From contig JAIXMR010000043.1 in NCBI GenBank assembly GCA_025677835.1, forward strand, positions 62,001 through 126,000: DNA of 64,000 nucleotides, written 5' to 3'. Made by a program: the position numbers and the translations under genes. Below, in pieces: positions 12,345 to 21,864 of this stretch (its first letter is position 1; every line of letters starts with the position of its first letter). This stretch comes from Sporodiniella umbellata (taxonomy: Eukaryota; Mucoromycota; Mucoromycetes; Mucorales; Rhizopodaceae). The notes beneath the pieces are model-generated. The model searched no databases. It saw only the letters and a list, made by a program, of their open reading frames with translations, and was not told the DNA's origin.

Positions 12345-13850
12345 TTATTTATACAATTTGTTAAATTCTCTACCAATCAACATTCGTCTAATTTCGCTAG
12401 TTCCTGCACCAATTTCATACAACTTGGCATCTCGCAAGATTCTTCCAGTTGGGTATTCGTTTGTAAAGCCATTGCCACCCAAGCACTGAATAGCGTCTAA
12501 GGCTACTTCAGTGGCTCTTTCGGCAGCATAAAGAATAACACCAGCGCAATCTTTGTTGCTTACATTTCCCTGGTCGCATGCACGACCGACTGAATACACA
12601 TAAGATCGAGAAGCGTTCATCTTGGTGTACATGTCTGCTAATTTTCCTTGAATAAGCTATTTGCGGAATAGATGTATAAGCATCAAAATGACATTCTATC
12701 GACAGGCAAACTTACTTGGAATTCGCCAATAGCTCTGCCAAATTGACGACGCTCGTGAACATAAGGCACAACTGTATCTAAAGCAGCTTGCATTAAGCTG
12801 GTGATAAAGTCGGTCAGTCTCTCTTTCGTCTCCCTCTATACAAACGTCTTTACCCCAATGGTCCGCCAGAAAGCACCAGACGTTCAAGATCCAAGCCACT
12901 CATCAAGACATAAACACCCTTGTTCACTTCACCCAGGACATTTTCCACTAAAAGACTCTGTCAATACTACGACTTATAAAGAGGTAGAATAGAACAATAC
13001 TTTACCAGGCACTTTGCAGTTATCAAAGAACAATTGGCAGGTATTTGAACCACGCATGCCCAACTTGTCAAATTTGGGTCCGGTAGAGAAACCTTCAAAG
13101 TTCTGGAGAAAAGAGAGATTAGTATTCGAGATGTGTGAATTTCAGGGTACCTTTTCTATCAAGAATGCGGTGACACCTTGAGGGCCGGCTTCAGGGTTTG
13201 TCTTTGCATAGACGACCAAGACGTCAGCATCAGGACCGTTTGTGATCCAGAACTTGTCACCGTTGAGAACGTAATGATCTCCTTTCTTTTCAGCGCGCAA
13301 TTTCATGCTGACTACATCAGATCCTGAACCGGGTTCAGACATGGCCAGGGCACCTACGTATTCACCTGAGATCAACTTTGGCAGATACTTTTTCTTTTGG
13401 GCCTCGTTTGCGTTTCGAACGATCTGATTTACACAGAGATTAGAGTGAGCACCATAACTCAAAGCAACAGAACCACTTCCTCTGGAAATTTCTTCCATCA
13501 CCATAGTGTGCTCAAGGTAACCCAGTCCCAAACCACCATACTCTTGAGGAGCTGTCACACCCAACAAACCCATATCGCCCAACTTTCTCCACATATCAGC
13601 AGGAAATTCGTTTTCTTTGTCAATCTCTGTAGCCCGAGGCAACAGTTCAGCATTAACCCAGTCGTGAACTGCCATACGAAGTTCTTCTTGTTGGGGCAAA
13701 AGTCCTGCAATAGCAGTGTTGTAGGTCGTGAAGTGACGACGCGGTGTAATTTTCTGGTTTTTTTTTTTTTGTTAAGCTTTTTTTTTTTTTTTTTTTTTTT
13801 TATAATGGCTTACTTACACGAAAGGCTTGTCTAGTGAGAGAAGACAACAT
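12345..13850 (-). CDS. IVD: Isovaleryl-CoA dehydrogenase, mitochondrial
   Basis: Six exons on the minus strand (13850-13818, 13753-13151, 13102-13006, 12947-12854, 12797-12716, 12656-12345) give 406 aa. Exon 1 encodes only [11 protein letters not shown]. Together with [11 protein letters not shown] this forms a mitochondrial presequence. The acyl-CoA dehydrogenase fold follows, with [11 protein letters not shown] and [18 protein letters not shown] (FAD and substrate site), [14 protein letters not shown] holding the Glu that serves as catalytic base in IVD, and the C-terminal [19 protein letters not shown]. Placing the catalytic Glu there separates IVD from short- and medium-chain dehydrogenases. 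The enzyme oxidises isovaleryl-CoA in leucine breakdown and passes electrons to ETF. Intron 1 is nearly a pure T run. The BCKDH E2 subunit of the preceding step also lies in this window. Confidence 0.93.
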
Positions 13851-13914
13851 GATATATTACAGCAAACAAAAAAAACAAAAAACAAAATAAAATCAAATAT
13901 AAAAATTATAAAGC

Positions 13915-13959
13915 TTTCGTGGGAAAAAATCAACGCAGTCTTTGATTTTTCTCACGAAA
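13915..13959. promoter_or_regulatory. Imperfect palindrome upstream of IVD
   Basis: The arm TTTCGTGGGAAAAAATCA (from 13915) is matched in inverted form by TGATTTTTCTCACGAAA (to 13959), with a loop of about ten bases. It sits 65-110 bp before the IVD start codon. It could be a binding site for a dimeric regulator, or an RNA hairpin if transcribed. The arm holds TCGTGGGAAA, which also occurs before the BCKDH E2 gene. Confidence 0.4.
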
Positions 13960-14284
13960 CCTTTACACTCCTCCTTTTTCAAGCTCATAAATAGACTCAA
14001 GCCCCTCGAAGCTTTGGCTCCGTCGCCTTTTTACAGCTATTTTACTCTAATAGAGTAATTTTTAAGCTTTCTATCTTTTATGTTATGCCACCTTTGCTGA
14101 TAAAATCTTATCTACTTTAAGAGCACTATTTCGTGTACATAGAGATACTCTTCGATCTCATTCGGATAAAGCACCTTTTTCACTGTAGAGTTGTTCTATA
14201 ATAGGATGTGCATAGGATACTGAGTAAGTGGTTTTTTCCTTTTATTGCCAATCAAAAAGCACACTCGGTAGGTGAGCAGCCTTC

Positions 14285-14318
<34 letters not shown>

Positions 14319-15481
14319 TTTCAACGACTCCAGTTCAGGTAAATCCGATCAATACACCACCAAATGGATAATAAAATCGTAATGAGATACATACATCTAG
14401 TGCCTCTTTCACCTCTCTTTTTTCTGGGCTTTTGCAAGTATGCCAAACACTGTTTTTGATGCGTGAAAAAATTGTGTTATGTAAAGCAAAGTTGGTTGAA
14501 GCTCACAAAAAAATTAAGATGATTTGTCACTATTATTACTAGCATAAAAAACGTACTATTGTAAAAAAAAAAAAAAAGTCATTAAATGTGCACATTGTAT
14601 AAAACATTGGTGTGTACCTAATATATACAAATATATAGGAGCATGATGTTTGTTTAAAGTAGTATGTCCATCGAAAACTACTTGTCCAATTAATTTTTTT
14701 TTTGCCGCGATAATCCATTTTTGCTAGATGAAGGCTGTTTATTATAGACCGTATCTATTCTTTTTTTATATGCCTACTTCATTTCTTTTTATACAACAGA
14801 CCCAGCCGAGTTATTTATTATAAAGAAAGCAGCGCTCTAAACACTGGAAGTTTTTTTTTTTTTTTTTTTTTGAAAATCTCTACAGTTACTCAACCTGACA
14901 AACAAAAAGTCGGCTACGAAAAAAGAAAAGATCGGTCGACACTGAAGCTTGTGTCTGTTTACAAAACAGCTTTAGAAATGCTTTTATCAAGGATGTGTTT
15001 ATTTATACATTTGATGAAGCAAATAGACAGACAAGCTGCAGCGTTTTTGCTAACTTGAAACAAACAAACCAAGAAAATCAACTCCAAATGCGAACTATAA
15101 TTAGTAACGCGTTGATAAAGCCACCGATTTTCTTTTTTTATTTTTTTTCTATGACCAGGAAAGATGGCCCTCTACACTTGAGTCCTATTCAATCGCAAAG
15201 CAATTTAAACGTGCTTTCATTTTAAATTACAGAAATTGTTTTTATTATTATTATTATTAGTATTCTTGTTACTCTTTTGTAAACTTTGATTTCTATTTTA
15301 AAAAGCCTTTGGAAAAAACCACCAATAAATTAATTCATCATTGGACTGTCACAAAGAGCGACTTGATGAGCTTGGTCCAACTTTGAAGCTATCTCTCACG
15401 CTTCTTTTTCTAATTTTTTTTTCAATAAAAACAGCAACGTCCAGATTTTTGTTTGAGTCCTAAAAGAACCAAGAATGACAA

Positions 15482-15516
<35 letters not shown>

Positions 15517-15527
15517 GCTATGGTATA
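13960..15527. other. Intergenic DNA with long T tracts and a TAA microsatellite
   Basis: No gene was seen. The region includes a run of about 28 T at 14288-14315, shorter runs at 14851-14870, and a TAA microsatellite at 15483-15511 directly beside the inverted-repeat element. Confidence 0.4.
15483..15511. repeat. TAA trinucleotide microsatellite
   Basis: About ten uninterrupted TAA units lie 17 bp outside the left end of the terminal-inverted-repeat element. Confidence 0.9.
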
Positions 15528-15637
15528 CTGACTTTCCGCCGTCAATTGGTCGCTTTTTAAATTCCAATTGGACATTTTTTTGAGTTCCAATTGGCCAATA
15601 TTTTGAATCTCAATTGGTCCACTTTTAAAAGACCAAT
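15528..15637 (+). repeat. Left terminal inverted repeat
   Basis: It contains CAATTG at 15543, 15565, 15588, 15611 and 15634, a spacing of 22-23 bp, with a decayed sixth unit (CAAATG) at 15656 just beyond the repeat. It matches the right repeat inverted, with about one indel and a few substitutions. Regularly spaced palindromes inside TIRs are typical of transposase-binding sites. Confidence 0.85.
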
Positions 15638-15938
15638 TGATCACTTTTTTAACCTCAAATGGTCACTTGATAAATAATTCATGTAGAATGATACAAAATA
15701 TGGGCCAGATGTGATGTAGTGCAAAGCACCGATGCTGATTGCCGTCGGTCACATTTGAGGAGATTAAATTTTTTTTTTATGTTCTTATAGATTAACATCA
15801 TTCCAAACGAAAACTACAATAATTTTATTACTGAGTAAACGGAGGTCGATGGGGTTACTGTTGAGTTCGATGACATTGAGATGCTTAGGGGAAATGAGTG
15901 TGACTTATTAAAACGAAAACATAAAGGTGTTCCAAAAT

Positions 15939-16375
15939 TCAATCCTTAGAACTGAAAGCATTAATTTCCCAGTCAGTAGATACATATTGGCTTTGGTACT
16001 GCTCATTCAACAATCTAATGACTTCATTCACTTTTCCCTTAATTCTTTCTTCTCTCTTGGCGGCTTTCCAACTATATTCTGAATTTGAAGATGTCGATAT
16101 GGTACTGTCAGTGCTGCTATCTGAATCAGATTCATATACGAGTGAGTCATTTGGAGCCAGGAAATTCGCATTATCTTCATGAATGATTTGGAGGATGGTT
16201 TCAATAATGTTAATATTCTTCACTACGGTTCTCTATTGTTATTTTAACATAAGAATGAGTTTTTTAAAAGAAAAGCTATGCAAGCTGTCTTTACCATTAA
16301 TGATATGACTACTGATATATAATCTGCAATAGCTCCTCCACTTCTTTCTGAAACAGGGATGCTAACTTCTGTTAA
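15939..16375 (-). CDS. Unknown spliced reading frame inside the TIR element
   Basis: The minus strand reads TALTEVSIPVSERSGGAIAD and on to ISLM, down to about 16299. A good intron follows (GTAAAG donor, AATAG acceptor at about 16232), then an exon starting RTVVKNINIIETILQII and ending at 15939 with about 97 residues. The second exon has a Ser/Asp-rich acidic stretch (SDSDSSTDSTISTSS) and a basic helix (KAAKREERIKGKVNEVIRLL). No start codon is visible for the first exon, so the 5' end is unknown. I recognise no family. It may be an accessory protein of the element or a host fragment carried by it. Confidence 0.45.
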
Positions 16376-16844
16376 AGCTGTATGTATTGTAAAGTTGGCG
16401 TTTATGTGGAGTTGAATGTGATTTAATAAAATAAAAAGGGATTATATCTATTTGCAGATATATATAAAGAGGTAAAAAGAGAATAAAAATAGGCTCGTTG
16501 ATAAGTGACCACCAGATCTTATAGAGTAGATCAAACTTTAAGAAAATAAAATAAAATAAAATAGAATAAAAAGGGTTACAATGAAGGAATTGAGTCTTCT
16601 TTAAGGGATCAGCAAAAGGTTTTAAATAAAAGAGTTTGAATAAGATTTATTTAATATATTTTTATAGTCAAGAATATATTATTGCAAGATAATTATAATT
16701 TGGACTGAATGTTTTTGGCTTTTTATACTTTTTCTTGTTTTTGTGTTTTTATATTTTTTCAGATTTTTTCTGTATTTATTTTGGACGCCAAGCAGTTTTT
16801 GTTGGATGTTGGTCAACTTTTGTTGGACATCGTTGGTTTATTCT

Positions 16845-17270
16845 AACTGCAATTGCTGGAAGGTGTTGTAACCAAAATTGAAAGTTTCTTCCAAGGTTAG
16901 CAGAGGAATATTATGGTTTGCTGTTACACTATGGCTCAAACTTTCAATCAATTTCATGTTACTCCAATTGTTAAATGGACACGATCTTGAAACTAGAGCT
17001 ACGTCGTCATAAGAAGCTAAAGAAAAAAATCAATAAATAGAATGAAGAGGATGATAGATACTTACCTTCATTCAGCAGAGGTTTAATATTGTTCATTATA
17101 TTGTTTAAACGCAAATGTTTATAGAAGGAATTACCTATTTGCCAAAAGCTTGCATATACAGTGCTTTTGGTACCAATACGTCCGTTGACGAAGACGAGGA
17201 TGAAAATGTGGTAACAACCCGACCCACATGGTTTTCTTGGCTGCAAGACACTTGGAAAAATTGATTCCAA
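16845..17270 (-). pseudogene. Unknown spliced, probably decayed reading frame in the TIR element
   Basis: The minus-strand exon from about 17270 contains SFYKHLRLNNIMNNIKPLLNE. A consensus GTAAGT donor at about 17066 and a TTTCTTTAG acceptor at about 17018 join it to an exon starting ASYDDVALVSRSCPFNNW, with LLTLEETFNFGYNTFQQLQ before a TAA near 16843. Immediately after that stop the same frame stays open for some 50 codons with coiled-coil character (NDVQQKLTNIQQKLLGVQN), as if the stop were a later mutation. No ATG is present at the 5' end. The opposite strand of the first exon also has an ATG-initiated frame of 49 codons (17115-17264), so which strand codes there is not certain. I recognise no family. 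Confidence 0.4.
17178..17222 (+). repeat. Internal inverted duplication, copy 1
   Basis: About 45 bp (ACCAATACGTCCGTTGACGA and on through GAAAATGTGGTAAC) recur in inverted form at 17447-17489, next to the right TIR. The roughly 225 bp spacer would allow a large hairpin. Confidence 0.85.
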
Positions 17271-17446
17271 CTACTTTTTATGTTTTACTTTTAATGTTAT
17301 TCATGTCTCTCCTCCCTTATATCAAAACCAATTGAGTTTTCTTCCGACTTTTGAAGGTATAAAGGGAAAAAGGGAATTCTACTATATCTCTATTTTTATT
17401 ACTATTTTTTATCTATAAAAGGAAAATAAAGCGCAGCTCTTGGAGC

Positions 17447-17489
17447 TTGTTACCACATTTTCATCCTCGTCTTCGTCAACGGACGTATT
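17447..17489 (-). repeat. Internal inverted duplication, copy 2
   Basis: Inverted copy of 17178-17222, fused to the inner end of the right TIR at the shared hexamer ACCAAT. This suggests a microhomology-mediated rearrangement of the element. Confidence 0.85.
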
Positions 17490-17596
17490 GGTCTTTTAAA
17501 AGTGGACCAATTGAGATTCAAAATATTGGCCAATTGGAACTCACAAAAATGTCCAATTGGAATTTAAAAAGCGACCAATTGACGGCGGAAAGACAG
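17488..17596 (-). repeat. Right terminal inverted repeat
   Basis: It carries CAATTG at 17508, 17531, 17554 and 17576, spaced 22-23 bp. The fifth unit of the left end is cut here: after ACCAAT the sequence turns into an inverted copy of internal element DNA. Confidence 0.85.
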
Positions 17597-17598
17597 TA

Positions 17599-18538
17599 CA
17601 CTCTTGTCTATTACTATATTAGCATAGAAAAGGGCTTTTTTTATCTTTTGTTAATAGAAATCAGAAAAAAGCTTGGATTTCTTTCTGAGCCTAAATCTAT
17701 GCTGGGCTTTTTTTTATACAGCAAGTGATATGTACTTGTGACTTTAACAACCGCACCAAAAGCTGCACAGCCAAAAGCCCTAGTAAAAACATGCATGCAT
17801 TTTTATTAGAAAAAATAAAGATTTGGATACACACATACACACACATCAAGGATGCACAAGATCTTATTTGGTTTTAATTGAATTTCACAGGCTGTAGGAT
17901 CTTTGTGTTCGATTCTTTTTTTACCGCTTCTTAAAGTAGTTTTAAAATTGAGAAAGCCTATTGGTTGGGTGTGCTTTTCTTTTTTAAGGGGGGGGAGGGT
18001 TTATAAATGCATGTCAATCTAGGCTCTCTTGATAAGCAAAAAAAAAAAAAAAAAAAGATTGTTTAACAGCACAAAAGAAACACATTACAAACCAATGTTG
18101 ACATACTAGCTTCTAGGTAGTAGATAGTCCAGTATATAAAATGCGTATATTGTCTTGTCTTTCCCCTTGTGAACAAGTCAATAAAAATGTTTTTGTCCTG
18201 CAAATCGCTAGCTTTTTTTTTTTTTTCTCAGCTATTCAACACTGCCACACTCGATATCTAAAATCAGCCACAGAGTCATCAGAATGCATGCAGACTGCTT
18301 TGTCTTGGTATAGATATTGGCTTATGAAGTGCACAAAAAAAAAAAAAAAAACAAAGACAATAGAGTAAATAAAAAAAGAAAATAGGAGGAGAAGGTAAGC
18401 GGTGTACGCTTCAAGTAAATATTTATTTTTGGATTTCGTTTGAAGGTTGCCTGGTGTAACTGTGTTTTATTTAAAGTGTCGTGGAACCGAATCGTAGTTT
18501 ATTTTCCTTTTTTCTTTTTTTTCTTTTCTTTTTTAAAC
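17599..18538. other. Intergenic DNA upstream of the NXPE-like gene
   Basis: No gene was seen. It contains A and T runs (18040-18057, 18212-18226, 18336-18351) and a pyrimidine-rich leader (18500-18535) directly before the next ATG. Confidence 0.4.
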
Positions 18539-20695
18539 ATGAGTGGTGGTGCCTACACGCTTTTAGAGAACGTTTCCTCTAAAAGTGCAGGTAAAAAGCG
18601 CTGGGTGATTGGATTGACAGCGACTTTGGTATCCTGTTTTCTATTCTACCTGGTTTATTTTACACAGTCCAATTATTTATTTGATGAGAGCGAGAATCTA
18701 GACCTCGAAAACACACCGTCTTCTATCGATAGACTGGTACCTTCGAACGCTCGACCCCCAGCTCCACCGCCCCACCCGCCTGTGATGCCACCGTTGATTG
18801 GTAGCGGATCTAACCCTACGCGATCGATCCAGGTCAAGCTACCCAAACAAAAGAAACCGTATTCTATCGACCTGGACCGATATCCAGTAGAAGACAACCT
18901 GATCACACTTTTCCCTCAGACAGTTGAGGCAATCAAGACTGCTGTGATTGATCGACATCTGAACCGGACTGTAGACTGGGAAGAGCGATGGATCCAGAAG
19001 CCCAGTGGCCAAAAGGGCGCCTATAGCTGTGATCAACAACCGATACCCTTCCCTATTTTACAGCAAATCGTAGCCGATCATTCGCCTCGTCAAGATGCCA
19101 CCGAGTTTTTCAAAAGCGTAGAGCTCGCTGAACCTTTTATTCTTTTACCTTTCCAAGGCTCGCCCCGCCTTCAGCCTGGGGAGCCTATCTGTATCCGACT
19201 GATCGTACCTGGTCAAAGCGTAGATCCTGCCGATCCCCATCAGTACAAACCGTTTCCAAAGAACAATGCGGCGCTCACCAGCCCATGGTGGGATACGACC
19301 ATGACCTGGCTACAAGAAAACAGCACGCAGGCCACGGTGCCTGTGCCCTTAGCGCCCTGGTCAGGCCATCATGCGCTGAGAGCGATGGTAAGAAGGATCC
19401 GTAATGTAAGCGGCAATTTGCCTGAATGGGCCCGGTTAAGAGAAGACGAGATTTACGAACGAAACCGGGTCCATGTTTACGAAGCCCAGGTGGCCCTACC
19501 CCATGCGGGCGATTACAGTCTGGCTTCCCTGCTAGAGTTTGTCCAGGCGCGCTACAACTTTGAGGATGGGCCAGTGACGCCCTATAAGCCTCGACGACTC
19601 GCCATCTTACCCCGGGGTGCAGGCAAGATTCATATCGCTGGCCCCGAAGGCTTATTCAAGGCTCATTTGGACCTGCCTCTCTGTCAGGGATCTGCGGATC
19701 ATCCCGGTCGATGGCTCCCTTTGCCTTCTGATGCGGATCCTGCCCAGGTCGCGGGATGGACCCATCACGGAAAGTTTTGGGCGCCTTACCACTGTCGGTA
19801 CCGTCCGTTATCGTATGCTGAATTCAACCGCTGTCTGGCCCGCAAGTATCCGCAAGGGATGGATATCTATGGCGATTCCAATATGCGTCGTTCGCTCAAG
19901 ACCTGGATCAGCCACGGCGCATGGTGCAAAGGTTGGCATCAGCACACCACAGGTCCTTCTGTACCGCCCGAGTTGGTACCGACGATCGCTCGACGTCAGG
20001 CAGGCTATGCCAGCCCAAGAGAGTATCGTTACCTGATACCTGAGCAAACCCGAAGCTGTGCTTGCGAAGATTATACGGAGCCTTTCTGGAACCCAGCCTG
20101 GTTTGACGCGGGTGGAAGAAGAGTACCGATCGAGGTCAAAAACCGACCGGGCGAGCTAGGTGCAACCGAATGGGACGGATTAGGTCAAAGCGATGTAGAA
20201 GATACCTTTCGCATCAGTGCCTATAAATGGGATGGACTTACTTACCTCAACAGCCCACCCTGGCAGACGGCCGTCGAGGGTAACACGGTCCCTACGGATA
20301 TTGCCATCTTTTCACTAGGGAATTGGGATGCTGCCTTTCTCGAACTCGCACCCTATCTGCAGGACGTGGACAGCCTGATTGCTCAGATCAAGTCCCACTA
20401 CGACCTCAGCCGTACCAAGATCATCTACCGTACACCCCAATACTACTGTTGCCGTATCGATACCTCCTTCCGGGATCGTCAAGTAAGCGGTCCACGTCTG
20501 GATGTCTTTGATCAAGAAGTACGCGAAAAATTCGTCAAGGAACTTAACGCCATCGTCTGGGACACGCGTCAATTGGGCGAATCCAAGACTTGGGAAGAAA
20601 AAATCGAAAGTGTCGTCTGTCCTTCAAATCATGTCCCTGCAGATACCGTGGCGATTGAAAATCAACTGTTAATGAACGCGCTTTGTAACTCTTAA
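18539..20695 (+). CDS. Type II membrane protein with NXPE/PC-esterase-like domain
   Basis: A single exon of 718 aa. I use the ATG at 18539 (MSGGAYTLLENVSS) rather than an earlier in-frame one at 18440, because the intervening codons translate the T-rich leader. One membrane anchor lies at about residues 23-41 (WVIGLTATLVSCFLFYLVYF), followed by a Pro-rich stem (APPPHPPVMPPL) and a large lumenal part. In the last third, YGDSNMRRSLKTW is the GDS block of the PC-esterase/SGNH fold, and a late His (SNHVPADTVAIENQLLMNA) fits the partner motif near the C-terminus. Related proteins (NXPE family, plant TBL, Cas1) act in the Golgi, and several are O-acetyltransferases of glycans. A role in polysaccharide acetylation is inferred and not shown. 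The coding sequence is clearly GC-richer than its flanks. Confidence 0.75.
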   Translation: MSGGAYTLLENVSSKSAGKKRWVIGLTATLVSCFLFYLVYFTQSNYLFDESENLDLENTPSSIDRLVPSNARPPAPPPHPPVMPPLIGSGSNPTRSIQVKLPKQKKPYSIDLDRYPVEDNLITLFPQTVEAIKTAVIDRHLNRTVDWEERWIQKPSGQKGAYSCDQQPIPFPILQQIVADHSPRQDATEFFKSVELAEPFILLPFQGSPRLQPGEPICIRLIVPGQSVDPADPHQYKPFPKNNAALTSPWWDTTMTWLQENSTQATVPVPLAPWSGHHALRAMVRRIRNVSGNLPEWARLREDEIYERNRVHVYEAQVALPHAGDYSLASLLEFVQARYNFEDGPVTPYKPRRLAILPRGAGKIHIAGPEGLFKAHLDLPLCQGSADHPGRWLPLPSDADPAQVAGWTHHGKFWAPYHCRYRPLSYAEFNRCLARKYPQGMDIYGDSNMRRSLKTWISHGAWCKGWHQHTTGPSVPPELVPTIARRQAGYASPREYRYLIPEQTRSCACEDYTEPFWNPAWFDAGGRRVPIEVKNRPGELGATEWDGLGQSDVEDTFRISAYKWDGLTYLNSPPWQTAVEGNTVPTDIAIFSLGNWDAAFLELAPYLQDVDSLIAQIKSHYDLSRTKIIYRTPQYYCCRIDTSFRDRQVSGPRLDVFDQEVREKFVKELNAIVWDTRQLGESKTWEEKIESVVCPSNHVPADTVAIENQLLMNALCNS

Positions 20696-20826
20696 AAATA
20701 GACTTCAGCCCACCTTGGAATGGGTTGTGGTACGATCTCATTGGCTGCTATAAACCTGATAAAATAAAACAAAATCATCCTCCTTTTTTCTTTCTTTTTT
20801 TAAAAAAAAATAATTATTGTTACATT

Positions 20827-21699
20827 ATGACCACCATTCGAGGACGCCTAGAGACCTTGAGTACCAACGCAGAAGATATCGTAGACCGATTCGGACAGCC
20901 TTTGAAACCTTATATTCCCGCCATGGCTCGATTCTTGATTGTGGCTACTTTCTTTGAAGACTCTTTAAGAATCATTACCCAATGGCGAGACCAACTCAAC
21001 TTTTTACAAGACTTTCGTTACTTTCCACGAGGACTGAGCCATCTCTTCTTGGGACTCAATGTGTTGGTAAGAAAAACTCTTTTGTAGGAGAATATAACCA
21101 ACATGTCATAGGTGATGCTTTCCGCTGCTTCGATGATTGTCGCCAAACGGCATCAGGCTTATGCCATTTACGGCTTGATGGGCGTTATTGTAAGCCAGGC
21201 ATTCGGCTATGGATTAGTGTTTGATCTTTCTTTCTTTTTACGCAACCTGTCTGTGATGGGCGGCCTCATCATTGTCTTGTCAGACACGATGGTCAAACGC
21301 CAACAGATGTTTGCAGCCCTTCCTCAGCTTTCAGAAACCAACCGACGCATGTATTTTCAACTTGCTGGCCGGATTCTTCTCATCTTTCTCTTTATCGGCA
21401 CTGCCTTCCATGGCGAATGGTCTTTGATCCGTATCGTTGGCTCCTTTCTTGGCCTTGTAGCCTGTATTATGGTCGCTGTAGGGTTCAAGGCCAAGTACTC
21501 TGCCATGTTCCTTGTTCTCTTCTTGTCGGTGCTCAACATGTTTGTCAATAACTTCTGGTCTGTGCAACACAACCATTACCAAAAGGACTTTTTAAGATAC
21601 GATTTCTTTCAATCTCTGAGTACCGTGGGTGGCTTCTTGCTCTTGGTTAGCACAGGCCCTGGAGGGTTGAGTTATGATGAAAAGAAGAAGGAATTCTAA
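20827..21699 (+). CDS. ERV29: SURF4/Erv29 family ER cargo receptor
   Basis: Two exons (20827-21066 and 21112-21699) encode 275 aa. The protein opens with a family-typical soluble segment (TNAEDIVDRF) and has several hydrophobic helices (about seven), with conserved stretches FEDSLRIITQW and LSTVGGFLLLVSTGPGGLS. It ends in KKKEF, so the last four residues form a dilysine KKxx signal for COPI retrieval to the ER. Erv29/SURF4 cycles between ER and Golgi and loads soluble secretory cargo into COPII vesicles. The gene starts 131 bp after the NXPE-like gene on the same strand. Confidence 0.93.
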
Positions 21700-21763
21700 T
21701 CAAAGACGACCGTCACTCTGCTTGGTATCGGAACCTGAATGGCTTTATGCGTTTTTTTTTTTT

Positions 21764-21796
<33 letters not shown>

Positions 21797-21864
21797 TATT
21801 TGATTTTATATAAACACTTGAAATCTTTGTTTCTTTTTCTTTACATTAACAAAAAAAAAAAAAA

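Larger units (their letters stand above)
15528..17596. mobile_element. Terminal-inverted-repeat element with subterminal CAATTG arrays
   Basis: The two ends carry near-identical inverted repeats of about 110 bp, beginning CTGACTTTCCGCCG on the left and CTGTCTTTCCGCCG (read inward) on the right. Both ends are bordered by TA (15526-15527 and 17597-17598), which would fit a TA target-site duplication as in Tc1/mariner-like elements. Similarity continues through TACTG, so the exact ends and the duplication are uncertain. No DDE transposase is recognisable inside. Instead there are two small spliced-looking minus-strand reading frames. The element is therefore probably non-autonomous, an internally rearranged derivative, or a member of a family I do not know. 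No second copy exists in this window. Confidence 0.7.

Noticed and set aside
8296..13850. OPT transporter, bZIP and IVD as a functional cluster
   Set aside because: The genes have different orientations and unrelated roles; nothing beyond adjacency links them.
15528..15660. Regularly spaced CAATTG repeats taken as a CRISPR-like or satellite array
   Set aside because: The unit is short, mirrored at the other end of the element and lacks unique spacers; it fits TIR binding sites in a eukaryotic genome.
17115..17264. Plus-strand ATG frame of 49 codons with an Asp/Glu-rich stretch inside the TIR element
   Set aside because: It overlaps a minus-strand exon with better splice signals; kept only as an alternative reading in that entry.
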